From contig NC_080422.1 of NCBI RefSeq assembly GCF_029873635.1, positions 60,390,019-60,454,018 of the forward strand: a DNA stretch of 64,000 nt, in the 5' to 3' direction. The notes beneath the pieces are model-generated. The model did no database searches and was not told the DNA's origin. It saw only the letters and a list, made by a program, of their open reading frames with translations. Below, piece by piece: positions 37,473 to 48,921 of the stretch. Every line of letters starts with the position of its first letter. The stretch's first letter is position 1. A program made the translations under genes and the position numbers. The stretch is from Malania oleifera. Lineage: Eukaryota; Streptophyta; Magnoliopsida; Santalales; Ximeniaceae.

Positions 37473-38141
37473 TTACCCTTATAGGCCAACCAGTGTTAAG
37501 TCCCACCGACAAGCCGCACAACCCTGTCATGAGGGGCCAAATCATGACTTACAGTTAACCATCTAGGGAAGTTTTCACAGCTATGTATATATATAGATTT
37601 ACAAAACCTAGAGATACTAAAAGTATGATTATATGAAAAGTTCAGTAACAAATGAATTTTAAGCTACATAGGTGTGAGTTTTATTATATATTATGTTTCA
37701 TTTTATCTCAGTTTCAGTTGATTACTAATATATTGGTCATGTAAACTTAGTTGCCACATACTGGTAATAGTATATTTCATCTTACTAAGAGTTGTCTCAT
37801 CCCAGTAAATTAACACATTTCAAGTGATCAAGTTAGATGAGCAGATCAGGCTCGGAGATAGATGGGACATTTGTATTGCCCTGTCTAAAGGGTAAGTGTT
37901 TTTTAGGGATGTATTTATTAGTGGTTTCTAGTAGATCTGGTGGAGGATTTTTGGAAAGATGTGTATGTATATATGTTTTGGGGGAATACTGAATTCTGGT
38001 ATTGTAATTATGGCTAAATGATTTTATGTTTTCCACTGCATAGGTGTCTAATCTTATGAATAGGAATTCCTTGGTGCCACTTTGGGATTGAGGTGTTATA
38101 ATAGATTTTATTAAGGGCATCAGAGTAACATAGTTTTACTA

Positions 38142-38192
<51 letters not shown>

Positions 38193-38224
38193 GTTATGAA
38201 TTTTTTGGTCGCGATAGTTTGGTA

Positions 38225-38414
38225 GAAAACTGTTGTCGGTTTTCTATTTAACCGGTCAAGATTTATTGTTTACTCGTTACTGACTCGTGGTAAAACCCAA
38301 AATTGTCGCCGGTTTTCTTCCTCTACAAAAAACGGTCACCGATTTTCTCCTTCCTTAGCCAAAAATTAATTTTTTTAAAATTTCTTTTATTATTATATTT
38401 TTTAGGTCTCTACA
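38225..38414 (-). repeat. U3 fragment of the gypsy B 5' LTR
   Basis: Matches about 25798-25987 of the 3' LTR and gives the intact outer edge (TGTAGAGACC on the minus strand) next to TSD CATCG. Confidence 0.82.
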
Positions 38415-38583
38415 CATCGAGCGTAAGTATCACCTGATACAAGATATCGTACCGAGAGGTGATGTGATGGTGACCAAGATTGCATTAGCAAGCAACCTGG
38501 CAGACCCATTTACCAGAAGGTTACTAGCTAGTACTTTTGATAGTCATGTAGATGGAATTGGAGTGAGATGTATGATAGCATGA
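38415..38583 (+). pseudogene. pol: Copia C RNase H end, island 3
   Basis: After the gypsy B insertion the frame resumes as HIERKYHLIQDIVPRGDVMV and reaches KIALASNLADPFTRRL, then a stop after GVRCMIA. This is the usual C-terminus of copia Pol. A polypurine-like GTGGGAGA (38596-38603) follows. Confidence 0.9.
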
Positions 38584-38604
38584 CTTTGAGTATAAGTGGG
38601 AGAT

Positions 38605-40050
38605 TGTTAGAGATTTATACTGAAAGGCATGCTTTATGTAATAAGTTTTATTGTTTATTAATAACTTCAGTTATTCCATTTTAATAAGAATCTTTATGAG
38701 CAATGTTTGTCTAACATTATCTATTTAATGATTATGCATGCGTGTCTTCTATTCTATATAGTGGGTGATCTAGTGTGTATAGTACGACTTACACATAGAA
38801 GATTAGATCATCGGTTCTTATAGAATATAAGTTTATTGTTCATAGTCTTAAATGGAATTGGACATACCATTGGTAGGACTATAGCACAAGGTTTTAATAG
38901 GTCTGTCTTGACTGTGGGGAATGGTATAATTCCAACTCTTTGTGCTAGTACACTTTGTGTGTGTTGAATAGGATCATCTTGGGGTAATTGTTTTTATACT
39001 AACTATATAAAACAATTAATGTCTCATCATTATTATGAGTGTTTATGCTCTTAATCCTGATATGATTATTGGACACGTGCATGTAGTGTTTATTACTTTG
39101 ATTCATATAAGAGTGAAATTCTTTATGGGTCAATAAATTCAGTGAGTTGGGTAATGATATTATATGTATGGTGAACATTAATTATTGATGAAATCCATGT
39201 CCCGGTATCGGGATTGATGATACCCCCTTGAGGAAGCATATAAGTTTTAATTGTGTCAAAACCTGTAGGTGGATTTTGATTCCCACACATCAAATAAGTT
39301 AAGTGGAAGGTCTTAGGGAATTAATAAGTCAACTAATTAAATTGTCAGTAATTTAATTTAATTGACGGGTATTTATAATCTTTACGCGGGGTAATAAAAA
39401 AGCATTTAATAATATGAACTCGAAATTTAATTTCGAATATGATAGGGAGTGCAATTATAATTCTTTAGTTGTATGAATTGTAATTAATGTAATTAAGGAT
39501 TAATCCAGGTCAGATTAGGAATTCTTAATTACATTGGAAGCTCTAGTCATATTTGTCTAGAGATCCCTACTGTGGCTTATATACATGCGTTCCATTTAAT
39601 GACGAGAGTTAGATGAAAATGCACACACAGAGGCAGACGTCTTCGTGAGAAGTAAACCCTATCCGCCACTGACGAGCCCACTCTCTGAGGAGCAAGCCAT
39701 GTTCGAGGAATACAGTAGAAGATCCCTGGTCATCATCAAGAGTTCTTCTTTGATCTCGCAGATCCGGGAGTTCCTCTTCGTGCTTGCAGATTCGGGAGTT
39801 CTTCTTCGTGCTTGCAGATTTGAGATCAAACCAGAGAGATCTCACAGGTATGATCCTAATCACGTAATTAGGATTTGCAAGATCAAATTTTTATTGTGGT
39901 CCAGATTTGAAAGATCAAATTTTTGTTTAACCCGAGTATGCAAGATCAAATTTTATTTTTTATTTTCAATCCTAGTGCTATTCCACATCAGGTCCCTTTG
40001 CATCTATGTGAGCATGAAATCAAGATTGTGCTTGGTTTTAGCACCACGAT
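38605..40050 (+). repeat. 3' LTR of copia C (right end uncertain)
   Basis: Starts TGTTAGAGATTTATAC right after the polypurine tract. It contains a 28-bp unit repeated in tandem (GCAGATCCGGGAGTTCC... at 39758 and 39786) and three copies of CAAGATCAAATTTT between 39870 and 39950. I could not fix the end: no TG..CA edge with a matching TSD can be tested because the left half of C is outside the window. Reading frames at 39609-40052 run through these repeats and are not taken as genes. Confidence 0.65.
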
Positions 40051-41014
40051 AATTTTGCATTAGGTGGAAAGCAGCTGGCAGTGCATGGCGGTGCATGGTT
40101 TTTTCTTCTTTCTTTCTATTTTTTGTATTTATGGTTGCAAATTAAGTTGAAGATGAAGCATGAGTAGTTGGTAATGAGTCTAAAACAGCAGGCAGTGGAC
40201 AAAATGAAATTCCTACCACATGGTGTCAAGAAAAATCCCAACGTTAAGGTTTTTCAGGAAGCCACTTGCATGCAATACCTGACCAAATTGACGACGTTTA
40301 AGGAACCCAAAAGCATAAATTCAAATGTTCTGACGAGCCTTAATTTTCCACATATGTTTTAGTTGCACATGAATGGCAGCCACCAACTCCCACACCAACC
40401 TCCCTTCAGTGTTTTACTGGCATCCGTGTGATTACCCATCCACGTTCGGAGTCCATCTTAATTTTCTCAATAAACGGATGGCAGAGGAAGTCAGCTCTGG
40501 ATGGTGATCTGTATGATTGATGGGCATGTCCCTAAAGCTACCCATATCAACTGCAGCTACCAAAATAAATTAATAATTAATGCCCTTCTCATTTGCAGAA
40601 CTTGGTTTTATTTTTTATTTTTAACTTTTTTTATTCGAAAATGTGATATTTTTATATAAATCTTACAAAACTATGTACTATATAAATCTAAATAAACTGA
40701 TAAATAATATGATAATTTTTTGTAATTATTTTTAAAAATATGAATAAAAAATGAGAGCTATTTTTTATGTAAAGCATGTCGGATGCATGGGCAACAGGTT
40801 ATTTTTTAAAAACAAGGACATAACTATGTTCGTAAAATTGAAATTTTAAATTTAAAGTTATATAAATTTAGTTAAGTTTTAATATAATTTTATACTATAT
40901 TTTATCATTATTGTCTTAACAAAGGGTTACTAGACCGAAACTGTATGCATGAACTGAATTCTCACATTTGAAAACCAATACCTTCTTGTGTAACTGCAAG
41001 GATGGGTGCTCAGC
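40051..41014. other. Sequence without recognised gene
   Basis: AT-rich, with no protein similarity that I can recognise. The frame at 40168-40362 has no known motif. This may be older, non-transposon DNA. Confidence 0.4.
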
Positions 41015-41227
41015 AAATCCCCGGGCATATGGCACAGTGGCAAGAGCGGCCTTAGTGCTGGCATCGCGGGATGTGAGGGCACGGGTTCGAAACCTACCAC
41101 TGCGCTGCACATCCGCGTTTACATCCAGGAATGTGATGAGCTTGCTGCTCCTGGCGTGGGATTAGTCGGGCTTATGCCCGGACACCCAATATTATCTTAA
41201 AAAAAAAAAGGAAAGAAAAAAAAAAGG
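41015..41227 (+). mobile_element. tRNA-derived SINE with 16-bp perfect TSD
   Basis: The head contains a perfect RNA polymerase III A box TGGCACAGTGG (41030-41040) and B box GGTTCGAAACC (41084-41094), 43 bp apart. The body includes GGATTAGTCGGGC and GCCCGGACACCC, resembling the 3' part of Au-type plant SINEs, and ends in an A-rich tail (AAAAAAAAAAAGG...). AGGATGGGTGCTCAGC occurs at 40999-41014 and 41228-41243 as the target-site duplication. It is not a tRNA gene: the sequence between and after the boxes cannot fold as one and it has a poly-A tail. It has no protein and moves with LINE machinery. Confidence 0.92.
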
Positions 41228-41243
41228 AGGATGGGTGCTCAGC

Positions 41244-43690
41244 TGTTATATGTCCAAGGTCAATGAAGATGTTTTCAATTCTTTTACTTGTCAATTCAGC
41301 TCCATTTTCTGTTCCCATTCTATGCGCAAATCAAACATAATAACGTTGAAATTTTCTCCATTAGCACCGAGCAGTTGTATAACAATGCTTTTAAATCTAA
41401 ATCAAACCCTAGAGATTTGTTTGGCCAAGCCTCATTGAGCCAAAATAATTTCAATAAGCTTATGTTTGGAAAGACTTTAGAATTATATTTTTATTGGATT
41501 TGGATAACATGTAAAATGAAATTGTATTGAAATTTATTCAAATCCACTCAAATTCATATCTAAGATCCGAAATTCATACCCACCAACACAACATAAAAGT
41601 GGAGTTAAGCTAACACTTATTAAGTTAGTTGTAATATTGAGTTAACTGAGTGATGATAACTAATATAAAGGTTAATTATCATCCCTAATTAAGTTAATCT
41701 CTCTCATAAGAACATGCTATAATATATTTAGCACATATGAATGAAATATAATTAAATTTATCAATTAATTTCTTCGTTCTTTGCATTTCAATTTTTATTG
41801 CATTCCATTCTACGAAATTGCAAATAAAGTACCTTTATGATCAATTTAAACACAATAGTATCCCAACCATTTAACTAGTGTTCTATAAAATGACAAATCA
41901 TGTTGCTGCAATAAGAACATGATCAAATAATAATAATAATAATAATAATAATAATTTATTAGAATTTAATTGGTAAACTGGCTACTTTAAGACAGGAAAT
42001 GACTTTGAAGAGATCAACCCAACATTATTTCAGAAAAGAAAAAGAGAAACCAAATTCGATTTTATAGGTTCCCATACAAGTACTTTCCACATCTCAAAGT
42101 AAGGCATGACTTTGTAAAGGAAGATTATCATAACATGCAGCTAGGGTTGAATTCAGTTTGATGTGTTTCGATTTTTCAATATCGAACACTGAATCAAAAA
42201 ACTCGATTTTTTTTTTTAATTTACTAAACCGAAGCTGAACCGAAACCAACAATTTTCTCACTGTTTGATTTTACAGTTTTATGGTTCGGTTCGGATAGTA
42301 AGTCGATTATGTGGACGCCTCCAAAATTTTCAGCCTCAAGCTATTAAATACAAAAACTTCGAGGGCTCCACCGAAATACAAGGAGTTAAATATGGACTAG
42401 GCAGACTAAATGCAAACGTAGCTGGATTGGTGACAAATTTTGGGTTGAAAACATAAATCAATTCGAAATCCAAAATTTTCTATTTTCAAAACTGAAATCG
42501 AAATTGAAAATAAAAAAACCAAATTGAAACTTATAAACGTTTTCAGGTCAAATTTCATTTTTTTTGATAAACTTTGTACACCCCTTCATACAACGACACA
42601 GAGGAGTCTCCTAAAGATCCAAAAACTTGTGCATAGGTTTTTATATTTTTCTAATTACTTTGTGATAAAAAGTGCTTGGTTTTTTAGTTTGTACATAATA
42701 TTAGTTTTTTTTATTTATTTAAGCAATGTTGCCTATTTTTTTTTCTTTTGTTATTCAATTACTTGATTTAGATTTTAAAATAAGGATCTGGGCCTTCGTT
42801 ATTATGGAATAGGGATCCTTATCAATTGGAGGACCTTTTCTAGGATGTACAATATTCTTTATTTGATAATACAAGTTTATACCATTTGAAGGGGGGGGGG
42901 GGGACCATAAGTTTCACTGTGAAGAATACTTGTATTACCAATTACTTTAATGGACAAAGTCTTAGTGTCACAAACCTGTAGTTCACAATGGCCAAAAGGA
43001 ATCATCCTGGGACAAAATCCTCCTAAAGTGTCAAGAAGTCGCACCCATGTGGCGCTGAGACTACACTAAGTCAAGCCCAGCCATACTCATCCTTTTCTAA
43101 GGAAACATTCAAGTGTCCAACTCAATGATAAAGTCTTACAACTCAGAGCCTCTTGAACATACTAAGGTCATCATTACGGAGCTCAGACTTGAATGGTAAG
43201 GGAAATAACTCACCTTCCACCAGTACGAAGGGTAACGCTTGTCCCCTTAGCACAACCGGGGTCTTAGATGAAACTAACTAACTATATAGCCTATGACTAC
43301 GAAGGACTTACACCCAAACCTTAAGGCCAGAGACACCTATGCAACCCCTTTCCCAAATGGATCCTTCATGGGGCTCCCAATCCCACATAGAAGCCCAAGA
43401 CACCACTGAAGATGTCAAGAGCACGCTCTTAAGCACTCCTTAGGGTTGCTCACTTAATACCCATCAGGATACGGGGGGAGGTAGGATGCATATTAAGTAT
43501 ACCCCCAAGAGTCATTCTCCCAAGTATTCTCAATCACATATGAGTAACCACTAGGTATCTAATGATTATATATCTTATATTCAAGAACACCATAGTCAAA
43601 ACTATCCAGACCAACCATAATGTCATAGAGACATATCGAAACCATCCCATGACAACTGCACAGTGGCAGCCAAGTTACTTAGAACCAAGT
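41244..43690. other. Low-density region with simple repeats
   Basis: No recognisable gene. It contains a TAA/ATA run (about 41928-41956), an area rich in GGTTCGGTT/AACCGAA words (42150-42530) and a G14-like homopolymer (about 42889-42902). The part 42905-43690 has the look of LTR-retroelement interior (GC-richer, punctuated) but no protein or border could be assigned. Confidence 0.45.
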
Positions 43691-45168
43691 TGATGTGTCC
43701 CTAAAATATACTATTTTAGGCCCCCATTTACCTGTGTTTTGTCTTCATTTATCATGTATTTACCCTTTGTTATCATAATTCAGAGTTATGAAAGGTTTGT
43801 TCATGTTTTAGGAAAAACAAGTTAAAACAGAGGAGTTGAGCAATGTGAGAAGCCAAGGGAGTAGTTGGGGAGCACAAAGGTCAAATCAGATGCTTAACAA
43901 AGCCTCTAGAGCCTCAATACATCAAATGAAAGAAGACATGGGTTGACTATGTGGGGCGACCATCCACCACAGAGTGTGACCGGGTCACAAGAAGAAGATT
44001 CCAAGGTTTAGATTGAAAGAAGAATGCTGCAAGGTTCGATTAAGTGCTTAACCAAGTGATCCTAAGGAGTGACCAAGTTGAGAATCTAAAAGACTGAGCT
44101 GGAGATTCGACCAAGAAGGTCCAGATGAGCGACCAAGTTAAGAATGCCTAAAGTTTGAATTCCTAAATTCTCGTGAGCCTCGACTAGGGCTTGACCAGGG
44201 AAGACATGGATGTGACTTGGTCGATGAACACAAGCGCCAGCGAACTGCTTTGCAATATTTTCTATAGAACTTTCCTATTTTTAATTTTTAACCTTATAAA
44301 TATTTTGGGTATAAAAGATAGCTTCATCTATGTGCCTAGGGTTCCCATTTGGCCACTTTTGGGTTAATGACAGACCTAGAAAGTCATTGGGTGCCAAGTA
44401 GAATAGATTTATTGCTTTTGATTTCAATTTATGTACTGATTCGTGCATAGAATCACTGAAGGCCTATGACAACCTTCGTGTTCCTTGTGTTGCAGCTTAG
44501 TGTAGTTGGTTCCTTGTTATAATCTCGATCATTAGTGAGAGATTTTCGAGTTGCAATTGAATCCAATTTTACATGCTTCCTTTACATGCTTTGTTTACTG
44601 ATTTTATTTAAATACATGCACTTTCAATACCTACACCTTAATTTCCATGCAAGTTTACATCTTTGATTGTGTTGAAACCCTCAAGTAAGGATAGCCTAGC
44701 TAGGGATTCATTCACTTATACAAACTAGGTTATGGTTCATGTACAGGGTGATCTAGTTATCATTGTGATAGAGTATACCCTGGTTCCTGATCATACTCTA
44801 GATGATTGGTGCACCTTCGCTTCTTTATGCCATCGAATGGTTCACTTAGCCATTTGACGGATAGCTAATTGGACATAGTTAGCGTGCACAACAGCCTAGG
44901 TTTGATTTATAATCTAATATCTACTTTGTAGGAGTAGTGTTAACATAAATTTACATGCTTTAAGTAGTTGTTAGAAAAACATTTGAAAAATCTCACCTTT
45001 TTTCCTTTTACACAAAGTGTAGTAAATTAGCTTAGAAGTTGTAACAATTGCACACCAGCCCATGTGGATTAACACTCGACTTACTCACTGTTCTAATGAA
45101 CTTGGGTTAGTTAGGTTTATAAATTTTATCTTTGGTAGTTAAGAACCCAAGTCTTAGCGAGCTTACCA
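43691..45168 (+). repeat. 5' LTR of the Athila/Tat-like element
   Basis: Borders are approximate. TGATGTGTCCCTAAAATA is the likely start, and GCTTACCA just before the PBS the likely end. A TATAAA-like promoter element is visible near 44294. No second copy is in the window to confirm the edges. Confidence 0.6.
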
Positions 45169-45173
45169 AATTT

Positions 45174-45191
45174 TGGTGTCGTTGTCAGGGA
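45174..45191 (+). other. Primer-binding site, Athila/Tat type
   Basis: TGGTGTCGTTGTCAGGGA, three transitions away from the usual Athila/Tat primer-binding sequence. Confidence 0.78.
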
Positions 45192-45295
45192 TTGTGTTAC
45201 TATTGTAAGCCAATTTCTAGTTTAGAGTACTACAATTTTTTTTCTTTATTTTCTTTTGTTTTTCTTTTTGTTTGATACTCTGAAGTCTTGATTGT

Positions 45296-46282
45296 GTGAT
45301 GCATGTGTATATGTTGGGTTTGCATTCTTTGGATCCTGAGTTAGTGCCTATAGACCCTGAGATTGAGAGATCTCGTAGGTTCATTAGAAAATCTACCCTG
45401 ACTCCCGAGTTAGCTGAGTCGTATGAACCTAAAGTCATGGCTGAATGTAATCCAGTTCCCGCCTTTCAAATCCCAAAACCTCAAGATCCTTGCCAACCTG
45501 TGGTAGAGGAGCAACTGCTTTGGCCCCTTAGAGACTACTTCGCACACCCAACAAGTACACTTCGCCATCATACTTCTGGTTCCCGGAGGTGGAGGCAGCA
45601 CAATTTGAGACTAAGGCTTCCATCATCTCGATGCTTCCCAACTTCTATGGGAATTTGACTGAAAATCCTTACAAGCATCTAGATGAATTTATCTAAATCG
45701 ATTCCACCATCCGTATACCTAATTTTGGTGATGATGCCCTTCAATTGAGGCTTTTCCCATTCTCTCTAAAGAACAAGGCCAAAGATTTGTTAAATTCCTT
45801 AGAGCCAAACTTGGTGACCAATTGGGCCACCATACAACATGAGTTCTTAAAAAAGTACTTCCAACTGGGAAGACTAGCAAACTGAGGAAGGCCATCACTA
45901 GTTTCTTACAATTAGATGAGGAACTATTTTTCGAGACATGTGAGCACTTTAGGGACGTCTTGCGCAAATGCCCACATCACCAAGTCCCTAAGTGACAATT
46001 AGTTTAAACCTTCTATGAAGGATTAGCTTAGCGAGACTAGTCCATGGTTGATGCATCTTGTGGTACTTTCCTCACGAAACATGAGAATAAGGCATGGGCT
46101 CTCTTCGAGATCCTCACCAAAAATTCTCAGCAACATGTTGTTTCTGCTCGTAGACCATCTCAACCTTCCGCTTCCAATCCTAAGAGAGTCTGTGAGTTAG
46201 CCATGAGCCATGACCTAGCGCCCACACTGCACACCATAGTAAAAAAGTTAGATCAGTTATTGTCCTTAGGACAACAACCTTA
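45296..46282 (+). pseudogene. gag: Athila/Tat-like Gag
   Basis: The first frame (45296-45658) starts MMHVYMLGLHSLDPE and carries DPEIERSRRFIR. After a frameshift at about 45640 the retrotransposon Gag domain can be followed: an LPNFYGNLTENPYKHLDEF-like block, then DALQLRLFPFSLKNKAKDLL, TNWATIQHEFLKKYF and, in another frame, the CPHHQ-type region near 45970. 46044-46282 covers the C-terminal helix (SHDLAPTLHTIVKKLDQLL). Several stops and frameshifts disable it. Confidence 0.75.
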
Positions 46283-46289
46283 GCCTATG

Positions 46290-47184
46290 GCATGTGCAGA
46301 TGTGTGTTCCATTTGTTCTGATCCTTCACACTCATATTATAATTATCTTCATGTGCCTTCCTCACTTGAGTTTGTGTAAGAAGTTAAGGCCACCCAAAAT
46401 TGGTATGATAGGCTGACCAATAATCCTTCATTAAATACGAACAATTCTGGGTGGAAAAAGCATACTAACTTCTCTTAGAGGCCATAAGCTTCGGGTATTC
46501 AAGATCAACGACCTTAACAATCACCCACTACTCCACCTCCTCACCCATTCCGAAACTCTCAAAATCCTCTTATTTCTGCTCTTAGACATTCATTTTATCA
46601 GCTCTTAGACCTTCATCTTATCAGCAACCATCTCCTTTTCAGCCGTAATATGATAGATCTTTTCAAGAGACGGTGTTCAAAGCCCTTAAGGGCATTGAGG
46701 TTGATAACCAAATGGATTAGAAATTACTCCACTCTTTCTCTTAGCATATTACTAAGCTAGAAGCCACCATGGGCCAACTGGCCACCTCCTTGATTCGGAG
46801 AAGTAAGGGTTAGTTGCTAAATCAGCATCTAGTGAACCTTAAGGGCCAATATGAGGTAAATTGTGAGCTGACTACTGGTCCTTCATTGTATCATGAGTAG
46901 GCCTAGGCAGTGACCATTATTTAGAGTGGTAAGGAGGTGAACAAAAGGATTGGAGAGAAGTTAGAGCAAGGTAAGGGTGAGGAGAAGATGAGGGCAGAGC
47001 CTAGCATTGCATTTTGCGCCCCCTCCCCTTCCAATATGGTGAACAATCTTGAGATTTACACTCCCTCTGCTGGAGGAGCACAACCACATTATGCCCTTCA
47101 TAAGGAATTTTATGTCCCTCTAGTGTCATACCTTGCAGCCCTTCAAGTACGTTCTAAGCTTAAGAAGGAAGAAATTGAAGAGCC
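46290..47184 (+). pseudogene. Gag-protease linker of the Athila/Tat-like element
   Basis: Degenerate. An open frame at 46937-47188 (KRIGEKLEQGKGEEKM, then PSAGGAQPHYALHKEF, VRSKLKKEEIEE) matches the charged linker that precedes the protease in this group. The rest has many stops. Confidence 0.55.
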
Positions 47185-47715
47185 ATGATGGACACCTTTA
47201 GGCAAGCAAAGATTAATCTTCCTCTCTTAGAAGCCATCAAGAAAGTTTCTACTTATGCTAAGTTTGTCAAGGATTTGTGCATCCAAAAGCGCAAATTTAA
47301 GGTACACTTAAACAAAAGAGTCAAATTGACCGAGAATATGAGCTCAATTCTTCTAGGTTCTATTCCCCACAAACCTAAGGACCCCGACATTGCCACCATC
47401 TCATGTGTAATTGGCAGATACACCATCGATAGGTTCCTTTTAGATTTGGAAGCAAGTGTGAACCTACTTCCCTACTTAGTCTATGAAAAATTTGGCGTAG
47501 GAGAATTGAAGCCCACACCAGTCACCTTAAGTTTCGCCAACCAATTTGTAAAATGGCCCTGGGATGTTATAGAGGATGTCTTAGTAAAGGTCGATAGGTT
47601 CTTTTACCCTGTTCATTTCATTAGCTTAGACATAAAACCAACTAATCCACCTAAACGACAGATTCTGATCCTTCTAGGACGACCATTTTTAGCCATTGCT
47701 AATGCATGTATCTAG
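47185..47715 (+). pseudogene. pol: Athila/Tat-like aspartic protease
   Basis: The frame is in phase with the preceding linker style. MDTFRQAKINLPLLEAIKKV and YAKFVKDLCIQKRK lead into the protease fold: TISCVIGRYTIDRF, then LLDLEASVNLLPY, where the family has a D-x-G-A-S catalytic loop, and a late ILLGRPFLAIANA block. The loop Gly is replaced by Glu, so activity is doubtful even though the frame is open. Confidence 0.82.
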
Positions 47716-47821
47716 TGTAGGACTGACGTTATAGACATCCTTCGGCAACATATAGCTCTGACTGAATGTATTCCAAAATCCCCATCACCCATCCTATAAC
47801 CCTCAATTAGAGGATGTAGAC

Positions 47822-48921
47822 ATGATTGATGAGGGTGTTGAGAAGGATGCCCTTTCGACTCTTTTGAGTAGTTCCCTTAAGGACAGACCTCCATTTGATC
47901 AGTCTTCTACTACAGGCTTGGAGGACCCGTGTGTGCGTATCTCTTCTGTTGGTGAATTGACCTTTAACTTCGAAAAACAACCCTGGAAAAATAACTTTGA
48001 AAATCTTCCTACCCTCTTTGGCGTTCCAGTATGTCCTTTCATTGAGGTTCCACCATCACTTGAGTTGAAGCCTCTGCCAACTTCTCTCAAGTATGTCTTT
48101 TTAGGCCCCCAAGAGACTCTGTCCGTGATCATATCATCTAGCTTGGATAGTTCGTAGAAATTTAGGCTCATTCATGTTCTACGAAAAACATAAGAGAGCT
48201 AAAGGATGGTCAACGGTGGACCTTAGGGGTATAGATCCATCTGTCTGCATGCATTGGGTTCACCTTAAACCAAATGCTAAACCCATTCATGAGATGTAAC
48301 ACAGGTTAAACCCCAATATAAAGGAGGTGGTATTGAAGGAAGTGGGCAAACTCCGAGATGTGGGGATTATATTTTCTATTTCTGACATTGAGTTTGTGAA
48401 CACGCAAGTGGTCCCCAAAAAATCTAGGATCACAATTATTGAAAATGATAAGGGTGAAGGTATCCCCACTAGCGTCACTAGCGGGCGGCGGGTGTGCATT
48501 GACTATCAAAAACTTAATAACCTTACCCAAAAAGATCACTTCCCATTACCATTCATTGATCAAATATTAGAGAGGCTAGCAGGACAGAATTTTTATTGCT
48601 TTTTTGGATTAGAATTATAGATACATTTGGGTGGCAATCGACCTAGATAATCAGGAGAAGACTACCTTCACCTGCCCATTTAGGACCTTTTGCTATAAGA
48701 GGATGCCTTTTGGGCTATGCAATGCACCAGGGACATTTCAAAGGTGCATGCTAGCCATCATTTTCCACATAGTCAAGGAATTTCTTGAGTTATTTATAAA
48801 TGATTTTTTCGTATTTGGATCCTCCTTTGATTTATGTTTGGAAAACCTGTCCAAAGACCTTGAAAGATGCGTGGACATGAATTTGGTGCTAAGCTTGGAG
48901 AAGAGCCACTTTATGGTTTAA
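47822..48921 (+). pseudogene. pol: Athila/Tat-like reverse transcriptase
   Basis: 47822-48157 is the acidic RT-proximal linker (SSLELKPLPTSLKYVFLG-type text). 48180-48620 has WSTVDLRG-like, HRLNPNIKEVV-like and VCIDYQKLNNLTQKDHFPLP blocks. After a stop at about 48618, 48631-48921 has WVAIDLDNQEKTTFTCPFRT, YKRMPFGLCNAPGTFQRCM and FLELFINDFFVFG. The catalytic x-x-D-D box reads FIND, with the first Asp replaced by Asn. At least three stops are present. Confidence 0.82.

Larger units (their letters stand above)
28316..38216 (+). repeat. Inverted gypsy B LTR body, split by a copia insertion
   Basis: This is an LTR of the B family in plus orientation, present at 28316-29553 and 37473-38216. It ends TTTTTTGGTCGCGATA at 38216 and is followed by GTTTGGTA (38217-38224), the first bases of the PBS region seen next to the LTR of gypsy A. 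From about 38225 a minus-oriented U3 fragment follows to 38414. A long TA run lies at about 38145-38189. The intervening 29554-37472 is the SIRE-like insertion. Confidence 0.75.
24658..38414 (-). mobile_element. Ty3/gypsy element B (chromovirus), rearranged, TSD CATCG
   Basis: The ends on the plus strand are TGTCACGACCC (24658) and GGTCTCTACA (38414), flanked by CATCG at 24653-24657 and 38415-38419. On the minus strand it contains the 3' LTR (24658-25987), a polypurine tract, integrase and the end of RNase H (to 27905). The rest of pol and gag are gone. The right side is a scrambled 5' LTR: a minus fragment (27905-28315), an inverted LTR body (28316-29553 and 37473-38216) and a minus U3 fragment (about 38225-38414). 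A SIRE-like copia is inserted in the inverted body. Confidence 0.85.

Noticed and set aside
37137-37545. Small minus-strand proteins
   Set aside because: They lie in the U3 of the gag-only copia LTR and in the start of the neighbouring gypsy LTR.
39609-40052. Host gene near 39.6-40.05 kb
   Set aside because: The frames run through short direct repeats of the copia C LTR and show no known motif.
41030-41105. tRNA gene suggested by good A and B boxes
   Set aside because: No cloverleaf stems can be drawn, the unit goes on for 120 bp more, ends in an A-rich tail and has a 16-bp target duplication: a SINE.
42150-42530. MITE suggested by GGTTCGGTT/AACCGAA words
   Set aside because: No terminal inverted repeats with a target duplication could be found; this is probably simple-sequence drift.
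42889-42902. G homopolymer as a functional G-quadruplex
   Set aside because: A single uninterrupted run is equally likely to be slippage or a sequencing artefact, and nothing nearby supports a role.
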